The position numbers were made by a program, and so were the translations under genes. From Nocardioides lacusdianchii (GTDB lineage: Bacteria > Actinomycetota > Actinomycetes > Propionibacteriales > Nocardioidaceae): a stretch of DNA of 64,000 nucleotides. Below the pieces are notes generated by a model. It saw only the letters and a list, made by a program, of their open reading frames with translations. It ran no database searches and was not told the DNA's origin. This document shows, in pieces, positions 38,050 to 45,258 of the stretch (position 1 is its first letter; each line of letters begins with the position of its first letter). The stretch lies in NCBI RefSeq assembly GCF_020102855.1, contig NZ_JADHZD010000010.1, positions 95,992-159,991 of the forward strand, in the 5' to 3' direction.

Positions 38050-39465
38050 GTGCGGCCAGAAGGCATCCGCCTCCTCCCGTGGTTCATCGGGGTCATCGAC
38101 CTCGTCATGATCACGGCCGCGACTGCGATGGCCATCCGGTTCCGGCTCACGCTGCCGATCTTCGCCACCTCCGGCGACGTCCTGGAGAACACGGTCCTGG
38201 CGAGCGGCTTCTTCGTCGCGACCTGGATCGTCATGCTCTCGATCTTCGGCACCTACGAGCGCCACGTCTTCGGCGCGGGCACCGAGGAGTTCAAGCTCGT
38301 CGTCAACGCCTCCTTCTTCACCGCGGCCCTCGTCGCGACGATGGCGTTCCTCATGCAGTACCCCCTCTCCCGGGGCTTCTTCGTCCTGCTCTTCCCGATC
38401 GGCGTGCTGCTGCTGCTGATCGGGCGGCTCATCTCGCGCCGGGTCATCCAGCGCCTGCGCAGCACCGGGCACTTCAACGAGAAGGTGATCCTGGTCGGGA
38501 CGCCGGGCTACATCGGCGAGATCCACACGGTGCTGGCGCGCGAGTCGTGGCTGGGCTACTCCGTGATGGGGTGCCTGGTGCCGAGCGACTACGCCGGGCT
38601 GGAGCGCACCTCCACCGGCCTCGAGGTCCTCGGGCACAGCGAGGACGTACGTGCGGTGGTCGACGAGCTCGCGCCCGACATCGTCTTCTTCACCGCAGGC
38701 GCCGTCAGCTCCTCCACCGCGCTGCGACGCCTGGCGTGGGACCTCGAGGACCACGCCAACGTGCAGATCATCGTGGCGCCCAACGTCACCGACGTCTCCA
38801 GCGAGCGGGTCCGGATCCGACCGGTGGCGGGCCTGCCGCTGATGCACCTGGGCCGCTCGCGCTCGCAGCTGGCCACCAACGACGCCAAGCGCGCCTTCGA
38901 CGTCGTCGGGGCACTCACCATCCTCCTCCTCGTCTGGCCGCTGCTGGCCTTCCTGATGATCTGGGTCAAGCGCCACGACGGCGGTCCGGCGCTCTTCCGC
39001 CAGACCCGCGTCGGGCGCGAGGGTGCCGAGTTCACCTGCCTCAAGCTGCGCTCCATGTCGGTGGACGCCGAGCAGCGCCTTGCCGACCTCGACCCGCGCG
39101 CCGACCACGTCCTCTTCAAGTCGACGACCGACCCGCGCGTGACCCGGCCTGGGCGCTTCATCCGCCGCTTCTCGCTCGACGAGCTGCCCCAGCTCTGGAA
39201 CGTCGTACGCGGCGAGATGAGCCTCGTCGGCCCGCGCCCGCCGCTGCCGGCGGAGGTCGAGAAGTACGAGGACGACATGCTGCGCCGGCTCAACGTGCTG
39301 CCCGGCATGACCGGCCTCTGGCAGGTCTCCGGGCGCTCGGACCTCTCGTGGGAGGACACCGTGCGCCTCGACCTCTACTACGTCGACAACTGGTCGATGG
39401 TCCAGGACCTGCTCATCCTGGCGCGCACGGTCACCGCTGTGCTGGCCAGCCGCGGGGCGTACTGA
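38050..39465 (+). CDS. Polyprenyl-phosphate sugar-1-phosphate transferase (initiating enzyme, WbaP/CpsE type)
   Basis: This 471-residue membrane protein starts surface glycan assembly by moving a sugar phosphate from a UDP-sugar to undecaprenyl phosphate. It has four N-terminal membrane helices, a CoA-binding-like domain (GHFNEKVILVGTPGYIGEIH) and the C-terminal catalytic domain: a reentrant helix at AFDVVGALTILLLVWPLLAF, then RSMSVDAEQRL, RRFSLDELPQLWNVVRGE, SLVGPRPPLP and LPGMTGLWQVSGRSD. The GTG start follows the preceding stop by one base. It is the last gene of the operon and converges with the BY-kinase gene. Confidence 0.93.
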   Translation: MRPEGIRLLPWFIGVIDLVMITAATAMAIRFRLTLPIFATSGDVLENTVLASGFFVATWIVMLSIFGTYERHVFGAGTEEFKLVVNASFFTAALVATMAFLMQYPLSRGFFVLLFPIGVLLLLIGRLISRRVIQRLRSTGHFNEKVILVGTPGYIGEIHTVLARESWLGYSVMGCLVPSDYAGLERTSTGLEVLGHSEDVRAVVDELAPDIVFFTAGAVSSSTALRRLAWDLEDHANVQIIVAPNVTDVSSERVRIRPVAGLPLMHLGRSRSQLATNDAKRAFDVVGALTILLLVWPLLAFLMIWVKRHDGGPALFRQTRVGREGAEFTCLKLRSMSVDAEQRLADLDPRADHVLFKSTTDPRVTRPGRFIRRFSLDELPQLWNVVRGEMSLVGPRPPLPAEVEKYEDDMLRRLNVLPGMTGLWQVSGRSDLSWEDTVRLDLYYVDNWSMVQDLLILARTVTAVLASRGAY

Positions 39466-39486
39466 CCCTGTCCCTCGCGGGGTCAG
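39462..39486. terminator. Stop-codon hairpin between the operon and the BY-kinase gene
   Basis: CTGACCC and GGGTCAG form a perfect seven-base stem around an eleven-base loop. The TGA of the sugar transferase gene is in the left arm, and the stop of the tyrosine kinase gene is in the right arm on the other strand. Confidence 0.5.
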
Positions 39487-41024
39487 GACTTCGCGGCCTT
39501 CTCCGGCGCGTCGGCGTTCTTCTCAGCCTTGGCCTCGGTCTTCGACTCGGCCTTCGACTGGGCCTTCGCCTCGGCCTTGGCCTCGCTCTTCGCCTGCTTG
39601 CGCCGTCGGCCCTTGCCCGCGGTCGAGTAGGCCTCGCGGGAGCCGTACTCCGCCTTGTAGCCGCCATAGCCTCCGTAGCTGCCGTAGCCACCGCCGTAGG
39701 CGATCGCGGCGGCGCCCTTGACCGGCGCCTTGTTGAGCACGACGCCGAGCAGGCGGCTGCCGACCTGGTCGAGGATGCGGCGGCACTGCTGGCTCTGCTC
39801 GATCTGCGTCTTGCCGGCCGCCTGGACCAGCAGGGCACCGTCGCAGAAGGCCGACAGGAGACCGGCGTCGGTCACCGGCAGCAGCGGCGGGGCGTCGAGG
39901 ATCACGAGGTAGTCGACCGAGAGCTCGTCGACGAACTGCTTCATCCGCAGCGAGCCGAGCAGCTCGCTCGGGTTGGGCGGGATCCGCCCGGCCGGCAGCA
40001 GGCTCAGGTTGGGCATGCCGGACTCGATGATGACCTCGCGCACGTCGACGTCACCGGCCAGCGCCTGGGTGAGGCCGACGGCCCCGTCGACCTCGAAGGT
40101 CGTCGCGATCATCGGGCGACGCAGGTCGGCGTCGATGAGCAGCACCGGGGTGCCGGCCTGGGCGACGAGGCGGGCGATGTTGGAGGAGACCGTCGACTTG
40201 CCCTCGCCGGCCAACGCGGAGGTGACCACGATGCGCCGGGGCTCGTTGTCGACGTCGACGAAGCGCAGGTTGGTGCGCAGCTGGCGGAAGGCCTCTGCGG
40301 CCCGTCCCAGGTCGCCACGCACCCCGCGGTGGACACGGCCCAGCGCGTCCTCCTTGGGGATGATGCCCAGCACGGAGGCGCCAGTGGCGTCCTCGACGTG
40401 CTTGGCGGAACGGATGCGGCGGTCGACCAGGCGGCGGCCCACGAGGAAGGCGTAGGCCAGCGCGAGGCCGCCGATCGCCCCCTTCATCGCGGCGTTGCGG
40501 TAGTCCGGTGTGAACGGCGCGCTTGGCAGCTGCGCCTGCTCGAGCGGGATGATCCGCGTGAGCGGCTCCTCGCGCGGGTTCTCCTCGCCGGTCTCGATCT
40601 GCTGGGCGACGACGACGACCGCCTCGACGACGGCGTTGGCGAGGTCGCGCGCCTCCTCGGGCGTGCTGCCGACGGCCGAGACGGTGAGGGAGTTGACCTC
40701 TGCGTCGACCGAGGCCGAGAAGCGTCCCGCGATGGCGCTCGGCGGGATGGCGAGGTCGAGGTCCTCGACCACCTGCTCGGCGACCGGGGTGGTCGAGACG
40801 AGGAAGGCGTAGAGGTTCGCCTTGTCTTCGGCGAGCGTGGCGTTGCCCTGCTCCTCACCGGCCGTGGTCGCCTGGCCGACCCGCACCAGTCCCGAAGAGG
40901 TCGCCGAGTAGAGCACCGGGTCGCGGGTGGTCTTGCCGATCATCAGGAGGGCGCCGAGGATCGTGCAGCCGACCAGCACCCACACGTAGGCGCGGCTCAG
41001 CCGAACGAAGTCCCCGAACGTCAT
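39483..41024 (-). CDS. Wzz domain plus bacterial tyrosine autokinase (CpsC/CpsD fusion)
   Basis: This 513-residue protein controls chain length and assembly of the polysaccharide. It has a Wzz-type membrane domain (first helix in VWVLVGCTILGALLMIG, second in AMKGAIGGLALAYAFLVG) and a BY-kinase domain with Walker A AGEGKST (272-278), Walker A' LLIDADLRRP (296-305) and Walker B VILDAPP. The Tyr-rich region YGGGYGSYGGYGGYKAEYG (443-461) is the autophosphorylation cluster, followed by a Lys/Ala/Glu tail of KAEAKAQSKAES type. The ATG lies seven bases after TACACT, so the mRNA is probably leaderless. The tail is unusual for the family. Confidence 0.95.
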   Translation of the reverse strand: MTFGDFVRLSRAYVWVLVGCTILGALLMIGKTTRDPVLYSATSSGLVRVGQATTAGEEQGNATLAEDKANLYAFLVSTTPVAEQVVEDLDLAIPPSAIAGRFSASVDAEVNSLTVSAVGSTPEEARDLANAVVEAVVVVAQQIETGEENPREEPLTRIIPLEQAQLPSAPFTPDYRNAAMKGAIGGLALAYAFLVGRRLVDRRIRSAKHVEDATGASVLGIIPKEDALGRVHRGVRGDLGRAAEAFRQLRTNLRFVDVDNEPRRIVVTSALAGEGKSTVSSNIARLVAQAGTPVLLIDADLRRPMIATTFEVDGAVGLTQALAGDVDVREVIIESGMPNLSLLPAGRIPPNPSELLGSLRMKQFVDELSVDYLVILDAPPLLPVTDAGLLSAFCDGALLVQAAGKTQIEQSQQCRRILDQVGSRLLGVVLNKAPVKGAAAIAYGGGYGSYGGYGGYKAEYGSREAYSTAGKGRRRKQAKSEAKAEAKAQSKAESKTEAKAEKNADAPEKAAKS

Positions 41025-41031
41025 GCTCGCG

Positions 41032-41037
41032 AGTGTA
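41032..41037 (-). promoter_or_regulatory. -10 box of the BY-kinase gene (leaderless, minus strand)
   Basis: On the minus strand TACACT is followed by seven bases and the ATG. Confidence 0.55.
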
Positions 41038-41093
41038 GGCCGTGCACCGCGACCGCCCGGCCGATTCGGCGACACTCGCCGAGGCGCGGCTGG

Positions 41094-41099
41094 CACGAT
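41094..41099 (+). promoter_or_regulatory. -10 box of the nucleotidyltransferase gene (leaderless)
   Basis: CACGAT is followed by six bases and the ATG. It is 57 bases from the divergent BY-kinase -10 box. Confidence 0.4.
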
Positions 41100-41105
41100 G
41101 GCCGC

Positions 41106-41963
41106 ATGAGCGAGGATTCGGACGTACGGGCGGCGCCCATCGCCGCACGTGTCCACCTCGCCCACGCCGTCGTCCAGAAGCTCGCCGACGACGCCGGCAT
41201 CGACCTGCTCCACCTCAAGGGACCCGCCGTCCTGCCGGGGCTGCGGGCTGAGGGCCGCCACTCCAGCGACGTCGACGTCCTGGTCCGCCCGAGCCACCTC
41301 TCCCGTCTCGTCGCCGCCGTGGAGTCGGTGGGCTTCGAGCAGCGCACCGGCTTCGCCACCGGGTCCGTCTTCGCCCACGCCGCGAACTGGTGGCACGACG
41401 ACTGGGGCTGGGTCGACGTGCACGTCAGCTGGCCGGGGGTCACCGTCGACGCCGAGCAGGCCTTCGACGTCCTCGCCCGCGACCGCGTCGTACGCCCCAT
41501 CGCCCACCGCGACTGCCACGTGCCCGACCGCACCGCCCAGCGGCTGATCCTCGTGCTCCACTCCGCACGCTCGGGCGGCACCGCCGACCTCGACCACGCG
41601 TGGAGCGGCGCCGAGCCGCACGAGCAGGACGCCGTACGCGCCCTCGCCGCCGAGCTGCGCGCCGAGGTCGCGCTCGCCGCCGGCATCGGCGAGCTCGAGC
41701 TGCACCGCGACGACCCGACCTACCTGCTCTGGCGCCACGTCACGCAGGGCGGGAGCCGGCTCGACGAGTGGCGCGCCCGCCTCGCCGCGGCGACCACGGT
41801 GCGCGCCAAGGCCGAGCTGCTGACCGCCGCGATGCGGGTCAACCGCGACCACCTGCGCATGGAGCTCGGGCGCGCACCGACCCGCACCGAGGTGCGGGCC
41901 CGACAGCGGCTGCGGGTGCGACGCGCCGTCACCGAGCTCTCGAGCCGGGTGAGGCGCACGTGA
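41106..41963 (+). CDS. Nucleotidyltransferase family protein (NTP_transf_5)
   Basis: This 285-residue protein resembles the NTP_transf_5 group: IDLLHLKGPAVLPGLRAEG, then SSDVDVLVRPSHL with the metal-binding D-x-D, and WVDVHVSWPG with a further acidic residue. Members are found next to PqqD-like and HprK-like genes in exosortase-linked polysaccharide loci and in lasso peptide clusters, where they may add a nucleotide or sugar phosphate to a product. The C-terminal half is helical and basic. The GTG of the following PqqD-like gene overlaps its stop (GTGA). Confidence 0.83.
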   Translation: MSEDSDVRAAPIAARVHLAHAVVQKLADDAGIDLLHLKGPAVLPGLRAEGRHSSDVDVLVRPSHLSRLVAAVESVGFEQRTGFATGSVFAHAANWWHDDWGWVDVHVSWPGVTVDAEQAFDVLARDRVVRPIAHRDCHVPDRTAQRLILVLHSARSGGTADLDHAWSGAEPHEQDAVRALAAELRAEVALAAGIGELELHRDDPTYLLWRHVTQGGSRLDEWRARLAAATTVRAKAELLTAAMRVNRDHLRMELGRAPTRTEVRARQRLRVRRAVTELSSRVRRT

Positions 41964-42250
41964 GCGAGCTCCACTACCGCATCGCCGACGACATCGCGTG
42001 GGTCAGCGAGGAGGACCTCGACGGCGGCGAGGTGCCCACGGCCTACCTCACCCGCCTGCCGAAGGGTCCGCCGATCCTGCTCGAGGGCTCGGGGTGCGTG
42101 GTGTGGCTGGCGATCGCCGAGGGCGGCACGCTGGCGGAGATCACCGCCGCCGCCGCGGCGATGACCGACGTCGCGCCCGAGGAGATCAGCGAGGACGTGG
42201 CGACGCTGGTCGACCAGCTCGTCGTGATCGGTGTCGTCTGCGAAGAGTGA
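41960..42250 (+). CDS. PqqD-like peptide chaperone
   Basis: This 96-residue protein has the PqqD fold pattern: an N-terminal beta-hairpin (YRIADDIAWVSEED), LLEGSGCVVWLAIAEGGTLAEI as the conserved core helix region, and a C-terminal helix with a final VVIGVV strand. PqqD-type domains bind the leader of ribosomal peptides and pass it to a modifying enzyme. It is coupled to the nucleotidyltransferase gene. Its last 65 bases overlap the VanZ-like gene on the other strand. No radical SAM enzyme or precursor gene is nearby. Confidence 0.8.
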   Translation: MSELHYRIADDIAWVSEEDLDGGEVPTAYLTRLPKGPPILLEGSGCVVWLAIAEGGTLAEITAAAAAMTDVAPEEISEDVATLVDQLVVIGVVCEE

Positions 42251-42635
42251 GCGCGAGCGCGCCGAGCGCCGCACCCAGGGTGTTGGCGACGAGGTCGTCG
42301 ACGCTGCCGATCCGCTCGAGCCAGCGCGACTGGACGACCTCGATGGCTGCCGAGCACACCCCCGCCACCAGCACCGCCGTCCACCACCTCCCCCGCAGGA
42401 GAGCGACCAGCAGCGCGCCCACCGGCACGAAGAGCAGCACGTTGAGCAGCACGCCGTAGTGGTGCGGCAGCGCCCATTCCGGCGCGATCGGCCAGTCGTA
42501 GCGGAAGAACGTGTAGCACCGCACGGTCAGGTCGTTGAGGTCCTGGCCCCAGGGCCCGGCCACCAGCACACCGAGCCCGACGGCGTACGCCACCGACGCG
42601 ACCACCAGCATCCGGTGATCGCGCATCCAGCTCAC
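42186..42635 (-). CDS. VanZ-like membrane protein
   Basis: This 149-residue protein has four hydrophobic segments and the VanZ signature in VLLNVLLFVPVGALLVALL together with SAAIEVVQSRWLERIGSVDDLVANTLGA. VanZ relatives give low-level teicoplanin resistance in enterococci; most others have no known role but often sit near cell-envelope genes. The GTG lies six bases after a TAGGGT box that shares bases with the promoter of the divergent HprK-like gene. Its 3' end overlaps the PqqD-like gene tail to tail. A second VanZ-like protein is encoded near the end of the window. Confidence 0.85.
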   Translation of the reverse strand: MSWMRDHRMLVVASVAYAVGLGVLVAGPWGQDLNDLTVRCYTFFRYDWPIAPEWALPHHYGVLLNVLLFVPVGALLVALLRGRWWTAVLVAGVCSAAIEVVQSRWLERIGSVDDLVANTLGAALGALALTLRRRHRSRRAGRPASPRPR

Positions 42636-42641
42636 GGCGCC

Positions 42642-42651
42642 ACCCTAGAGT
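42642..42651. promoter_or_regulatory. Overlapping divergent -10 boxes inside a palindrome
   Basis: ACCCTAGAGT contains TAGAGT (42646-42651), seven bases before the GTG of the HprK-like gene, and on the other strand TAGGGT (complement of 42642-42647), six bases before the GTG of the VanZ-like gene. The two hexamers share the TA at 42646-42647. The surrounding GGCGCC boxes on both sides make a nearly symmetrical 23-base element (42636-42658). Confidence 0.65.
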
Positions 42652-42658
42652 GGGCGCC

Positions 42659-43741
42659 GTGAGCACACAGGCAGGTCCGCCGGCCGTGGTGGTGGCGGCC
42701 CTCGGGGTGCCGATCGGGATCCCCGTCACCGGCGACGCCGTCGACCGCCTGCGCGGGCAGTGGAGCCGCGCGCTCACCGACGCCGCGCCCGTCACGGTCG
42801 TCGACCTCACCGACCTCACCGGCAACGGGACCGACGACATCGTCCACGACTACGCCATCACCTCCCGCGTCACCATGGCCGCGCTCGAGGCCACCGCCGG
42901 GCGGCGCATCAACCTCCACGCCGGCGCCGTCGCCGACCCCGAGGGCCGCGCCCTCGCGCTGGTCGGGGCGTCGGGGACCGGCAAGACCACCGCCGTACGC
43001 CAGCTGGCCGGGCGGCTGGGCTACCTCACCGACGAGACCACCTCCGTCGACGCCACCCTGGCCGTGCACCCGCACCCCAAGCCGCTGTCCGTCATCCCCG
43101 CCGGCGGGTCACCGCACCTCAAGCAGTCCCTGTCGCCCGACGAGCTCGGCCTGGTGCACCCGCCCGCGCAGGCCTGGCTGCACCGCATCGTGCTGCTGCA
43201 CCGCGGCGAGGACGACGACGGCCTGGTGCCGCTCGCGCCCGCGCACGCGATCGCCGAGATGGTGACCCAGAGCTCCTCGCTGGCCCTCCTCGAGCACCCG
43301 ATCCTGCGCCTGGCCGACACGATCGACGCCTGCGGCGGCGCCTGGGCGCTGCACTACCGCGAGTTCGCCGACTGGATCGACGACCTCGTCCACCTGCTCG
43401 ACGTCGAGGGCCAGCCGCCCGCCCCGCGGCTGCACCACCCCGGCGTCGCCGACGTACCCGCCCCGCCGGGCGACACCTGGACCCGCGCCCCGTGGCGCGA
43501 CGCGGTGGAGTACGACGACGAGCTGGTGCTGATGGTCGACGACCGGGTCCACGTGCTCGCCGGTCTCGGCGTCGTGATCTGGCTGGCGCTCGAGGTGCCC
43601 TGCTCGGCCGGCGAGCTCGTCGCCCGGGCCCAGGAGCTCTGGGGCGAGCACCCCGAGGCGCCCGGCCTGGTCTCCGACGCGCTCGCGCTCATGACCGACG
43701 AGGGGATGATCGCCCCGCCGCTCTCGTGGCCGGCGGGCTGA
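42659..43741 (+). CDS. HprK-like kinase with C-terminal PqqD-like domain
   Basis: The first 260 residues of this 360-residue protein resemble HPr kinase-related proteins: INLHAGAVADPEGRALALVG, P-loop GASGTGKTT (103-111), LGYLTDETTSVD with the catalytic acidic residue, and a KPLSVIP segment. Residues about 280-353 (VEYDDELVLMVDDRVHVLAGLGVVIWLAL then SDALALMTDEGMIAPP) look like a PqqD domain. In lasso peptide clusters such as paeninodin, an HprK-like kinase phosphorylates the precursor, and similar proteins occur in exosortase loci. Here the fused PqqD domain could bring the substrate to the kinase. True HPr phosphorylation is unlikely. Confidence 0.8.
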   Translation: MSTQAGPPAVVVAALGVPIGIPVTGDAVDRLRGQWSRALTDAAPVTVVDLTDLTGNGTDDIVHDYAITSRVTMAALEATAGRRINLHAGAVADPEGRALALVGASGTGKTTAVRQLAGRLGYLTDETTSVDATLAVHPHPKPLSVIPAGGSPHLKQSLSPDELGLVHPPAQAWLHRIVLLHRGEDDDGLVPLAPAHAIAEMVTQSSSLALLEHPILRLADTIDACGGAWALHYREFADWIDDLVHLLDVEGQPPAPRLHHPGVADVPAPPGDTWTRAPWRDAVEYDDELVLMVDDRVHVLAGLGVVIWLALEVPCSAGELVARAQELWGEHPEAPGLVSDALALMTDEGMIAPPLSWPAG

Positions 43742-43762
43742 GGGCTCCTTCCCTGTCGTCGC

Positions 43763-43827
43763 GTTCCCCGGGTACCCGGGGAAACTGGAGCCTCCACCCC
43801 GAAACTTCGCGGGTGAGGCTCCAGTTT
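43763..43827 (+). repeat. Two-palindrome repeat, copy 1
   Basis: The perfect 20-base palindrome TTCCCCGGGTACCCGGGGAA (43764-43783) is followed by a hairpin whose arms are AAACTGGAGCCTC and GAGGCTCCAGTTT (43782-43827). The copy begins 22 bases after the stop of the HprK-like gene. Confidence 0.9.
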
Positions 43828-43882
43828 GGGACCGGAACCTTGACCCCCGGGCCGCCGACTTCGAGCCCGCGGACGACGCCGG

Positions 43883-43888
43883 TAACGT
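43883..43888 (+). promoter_or_regulatory. -10 box of the acyl-CoA dehydrogenase gene (leaderless)
   Basis: TAACGT is followed by seven bases and the ATG. Confidence 0.5.
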
Positions 43889-43895
43889 GCGTCAC

Positions 43896-45056
43896 ATGAC
43901 CGCACGCCGCCAGCTGCCCACCGACGAGGCCCGCGACCTGCTCGCCCTGACGCGCGAAATCGCCGCCAAGGAGCTCGCGCCGCGGTCGGCCGAGGCGGAG
44001 GCCACCGAGACGTTCCCGCGCGAGGTCTTCCGCATGCTCGGCCAGGCCGGCCTGCTGTCGCTGCCCTACCCCGAGGAGGTCGGCGGCGGCGACCAGCCCT
44101 ACGAGGTCTACCTCCAGGTGCTCGAGGAGATCGGCGCGGTGTGGTCCTCGGTCGGCGTGGGCGTGTCCGTCCACGCGCTCTCGTGCTTCGGCCTCGCCGA
44201 GTTCGGCACCGAGGAGCAGAAGGCGCGGTGGCTGCCCGACATGCTCGGCGGCGAGTTGCTCGGCGCCTACTGCCTCTCCGAGCCGCACGCGGGCTCCGAC
44301 CCCGCGGCGATGCGTACGACCGCGCGCCGCGACGGCGACTCCTACGTCCTCAACGGCGCCAAGGCGTGGACGACCCACGGCGGCCACGCCGACTTCTACA
44401 AGGTGATGGCGCGGACCTCCGACGACCGCAACGGCATCTCCTGCTTCCTCGTGCCGTCCGACACCGAGGGGCTGTCCGCCGACCCGCCGGAGCGGAAGAT
44501 GGGCCTCACCGGCTCCGCCACCGCGACCATGCGCTTCGACGACGTACGCATCGACGCCGACCGCCTCCTCGGCAACGAGGGCGACGGCCTGCGGATCGCG
44601 CTCGCCGGTCTCGACTCCGGCCGCCTCGGCATCGCCGCCGTGGCCGTCGGGCTCGCCCAGGGCGCCCTCGACTCCGCAGTGGCGTACGCCCGTGAGCGGG
44701 AGACGTTCGGCTCGCGGATCATCGACCACCAGGGCCTGGCCTTCGTGCTCGCCGACATGGAGGCCGCGATCGTCTCGGCCCGCGCCAGCATGCTGCACGC
44801 TGCGCGCCTCAAGGACGCCGGCCTGCCGTTCTCCCGCGAGGCCTCGGTCGCCAAGCTCGTCGCCACCGACAACGCCATGAAGGTCACCACCGACGCCGTG
44901 CAGGTCCTCGGGGGCTACGGCTACACCCGTGACTTCCCCGTCGAGCGCTACATGCGTGAGGCGAAGGTGATGCAGATCTTCGAGGGGACCAACCAGATCC
45001 AGCGGATGGTCATCTCGCGTTCGCTGGCGAAGGACAACGCCGGCGCCATCGGCTGA
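43896..45056 (+). CDS. Acyl-CoA dehydrogenase
   Basis: This 386-residue flavoprotein oxidises an acyl-CoA to the enoyl-CoA and passes electrons to ETF. It has YCLSEPHAGSDPAAMRTTA (FAD and substrate loop), KAWTTHGGHADFY, the segment RLGIAAVAVGLAQGALDSA, and the C-terminal QVLGGYGYTRDFPVERYMREAK followed by IFEGTNQIQR, in which the Glu is the catalytic base. The size and motifs fit short- or branched-chain dehydrogenases, but the chain length cannot be told. The ATG was preferred over a GTG nine bases upstream because it follows a TAACGT box by seven bases. It lies between two copies of the two-palindrome repeat. Confidence 0.94.
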   Translation: MTARRQLPTDEARDLLALTREIAAKELAPRSAEAEATETFPREVFRMLGQAGLLSLPYPEEVGGGDQPYEVYLQVLEEIGAVWSSVGVGVSVHALSCFGLAEFGTEEQKARWLPDMLGGELLGAYCLSEPHAGSDPAAMRTTARRDGDSYVLNGAKAWTTHGGHADFYKVMARTSDDRNGISCFLVPSDTEGLSADPPERKMGLTGSATATMRFDDVRIDADRLLGNEGDGLRIALAGLDSGRLGIAAVAVGLAQGALDSAVAYARERETFGSRIIDHQGLAFVLADMEAAIVSARASMLHAARLKDAGLPFSREASVAKLVATDNAMKVTTDAVQVLGGYGYTRDFPVERYMREAKVMQIFEGTNQIQRMVISRSLAKDNAGAIG

Positions 45057-45081
45057 GGCGGGCTGCCTTCCCCGCCGTCGC

Positions 45082-45145
45082 GTTCCCCGGGTACCCGGGG
45101 AAACTGGAGCCTCCACCCCGAAACTTCGCGGGCAAGGCTCCAGTT
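45082..45145 (+). repeat. Two-palindrome repeat, copy 2
   Basis: The copy has the same 20-base palindrome (45083-45102) and the same hairpin as copy 1, with two changes in the right arm region (GGCAAGGCTCCAGTT). It begins 26 bases after the stop of the acyl-CoA dehydrogenase gene. The flank CCGTCGCG before it is also shared with copy 1 (in part) and, in reverse, copy 4. Confidence 0.9.
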
Positions 45146-45258
45146 CGGCACCCGAAGCCTCCGCGTCGAGGCCGCCGACGAACCTGCCGAAGCGGCGGTC
45201 TGTCCACAGGCGCCAGATCGCGGGGTTCGGCACCCCGGCCGCCGGGCAGTCGGCTTGC

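Noticed and set aside
38079..41963. Single plus-strand frame of 1294 codons covering the sugar transferase, the BY-kinase and the nucleotidyltransferase regions
   Set aside because: Only its last 285 codons, from the ATG at 41106, show family motifs; the rest is a shadow of the other two genes.
43741..43895. Possible small peptide precursor gene after the HprK-like gene
   Set aside because: The interval is filled by the two-palindrome repeat and the promoter of the next gene; no short frame with a ribosome binding site and plausible leader/core was found.
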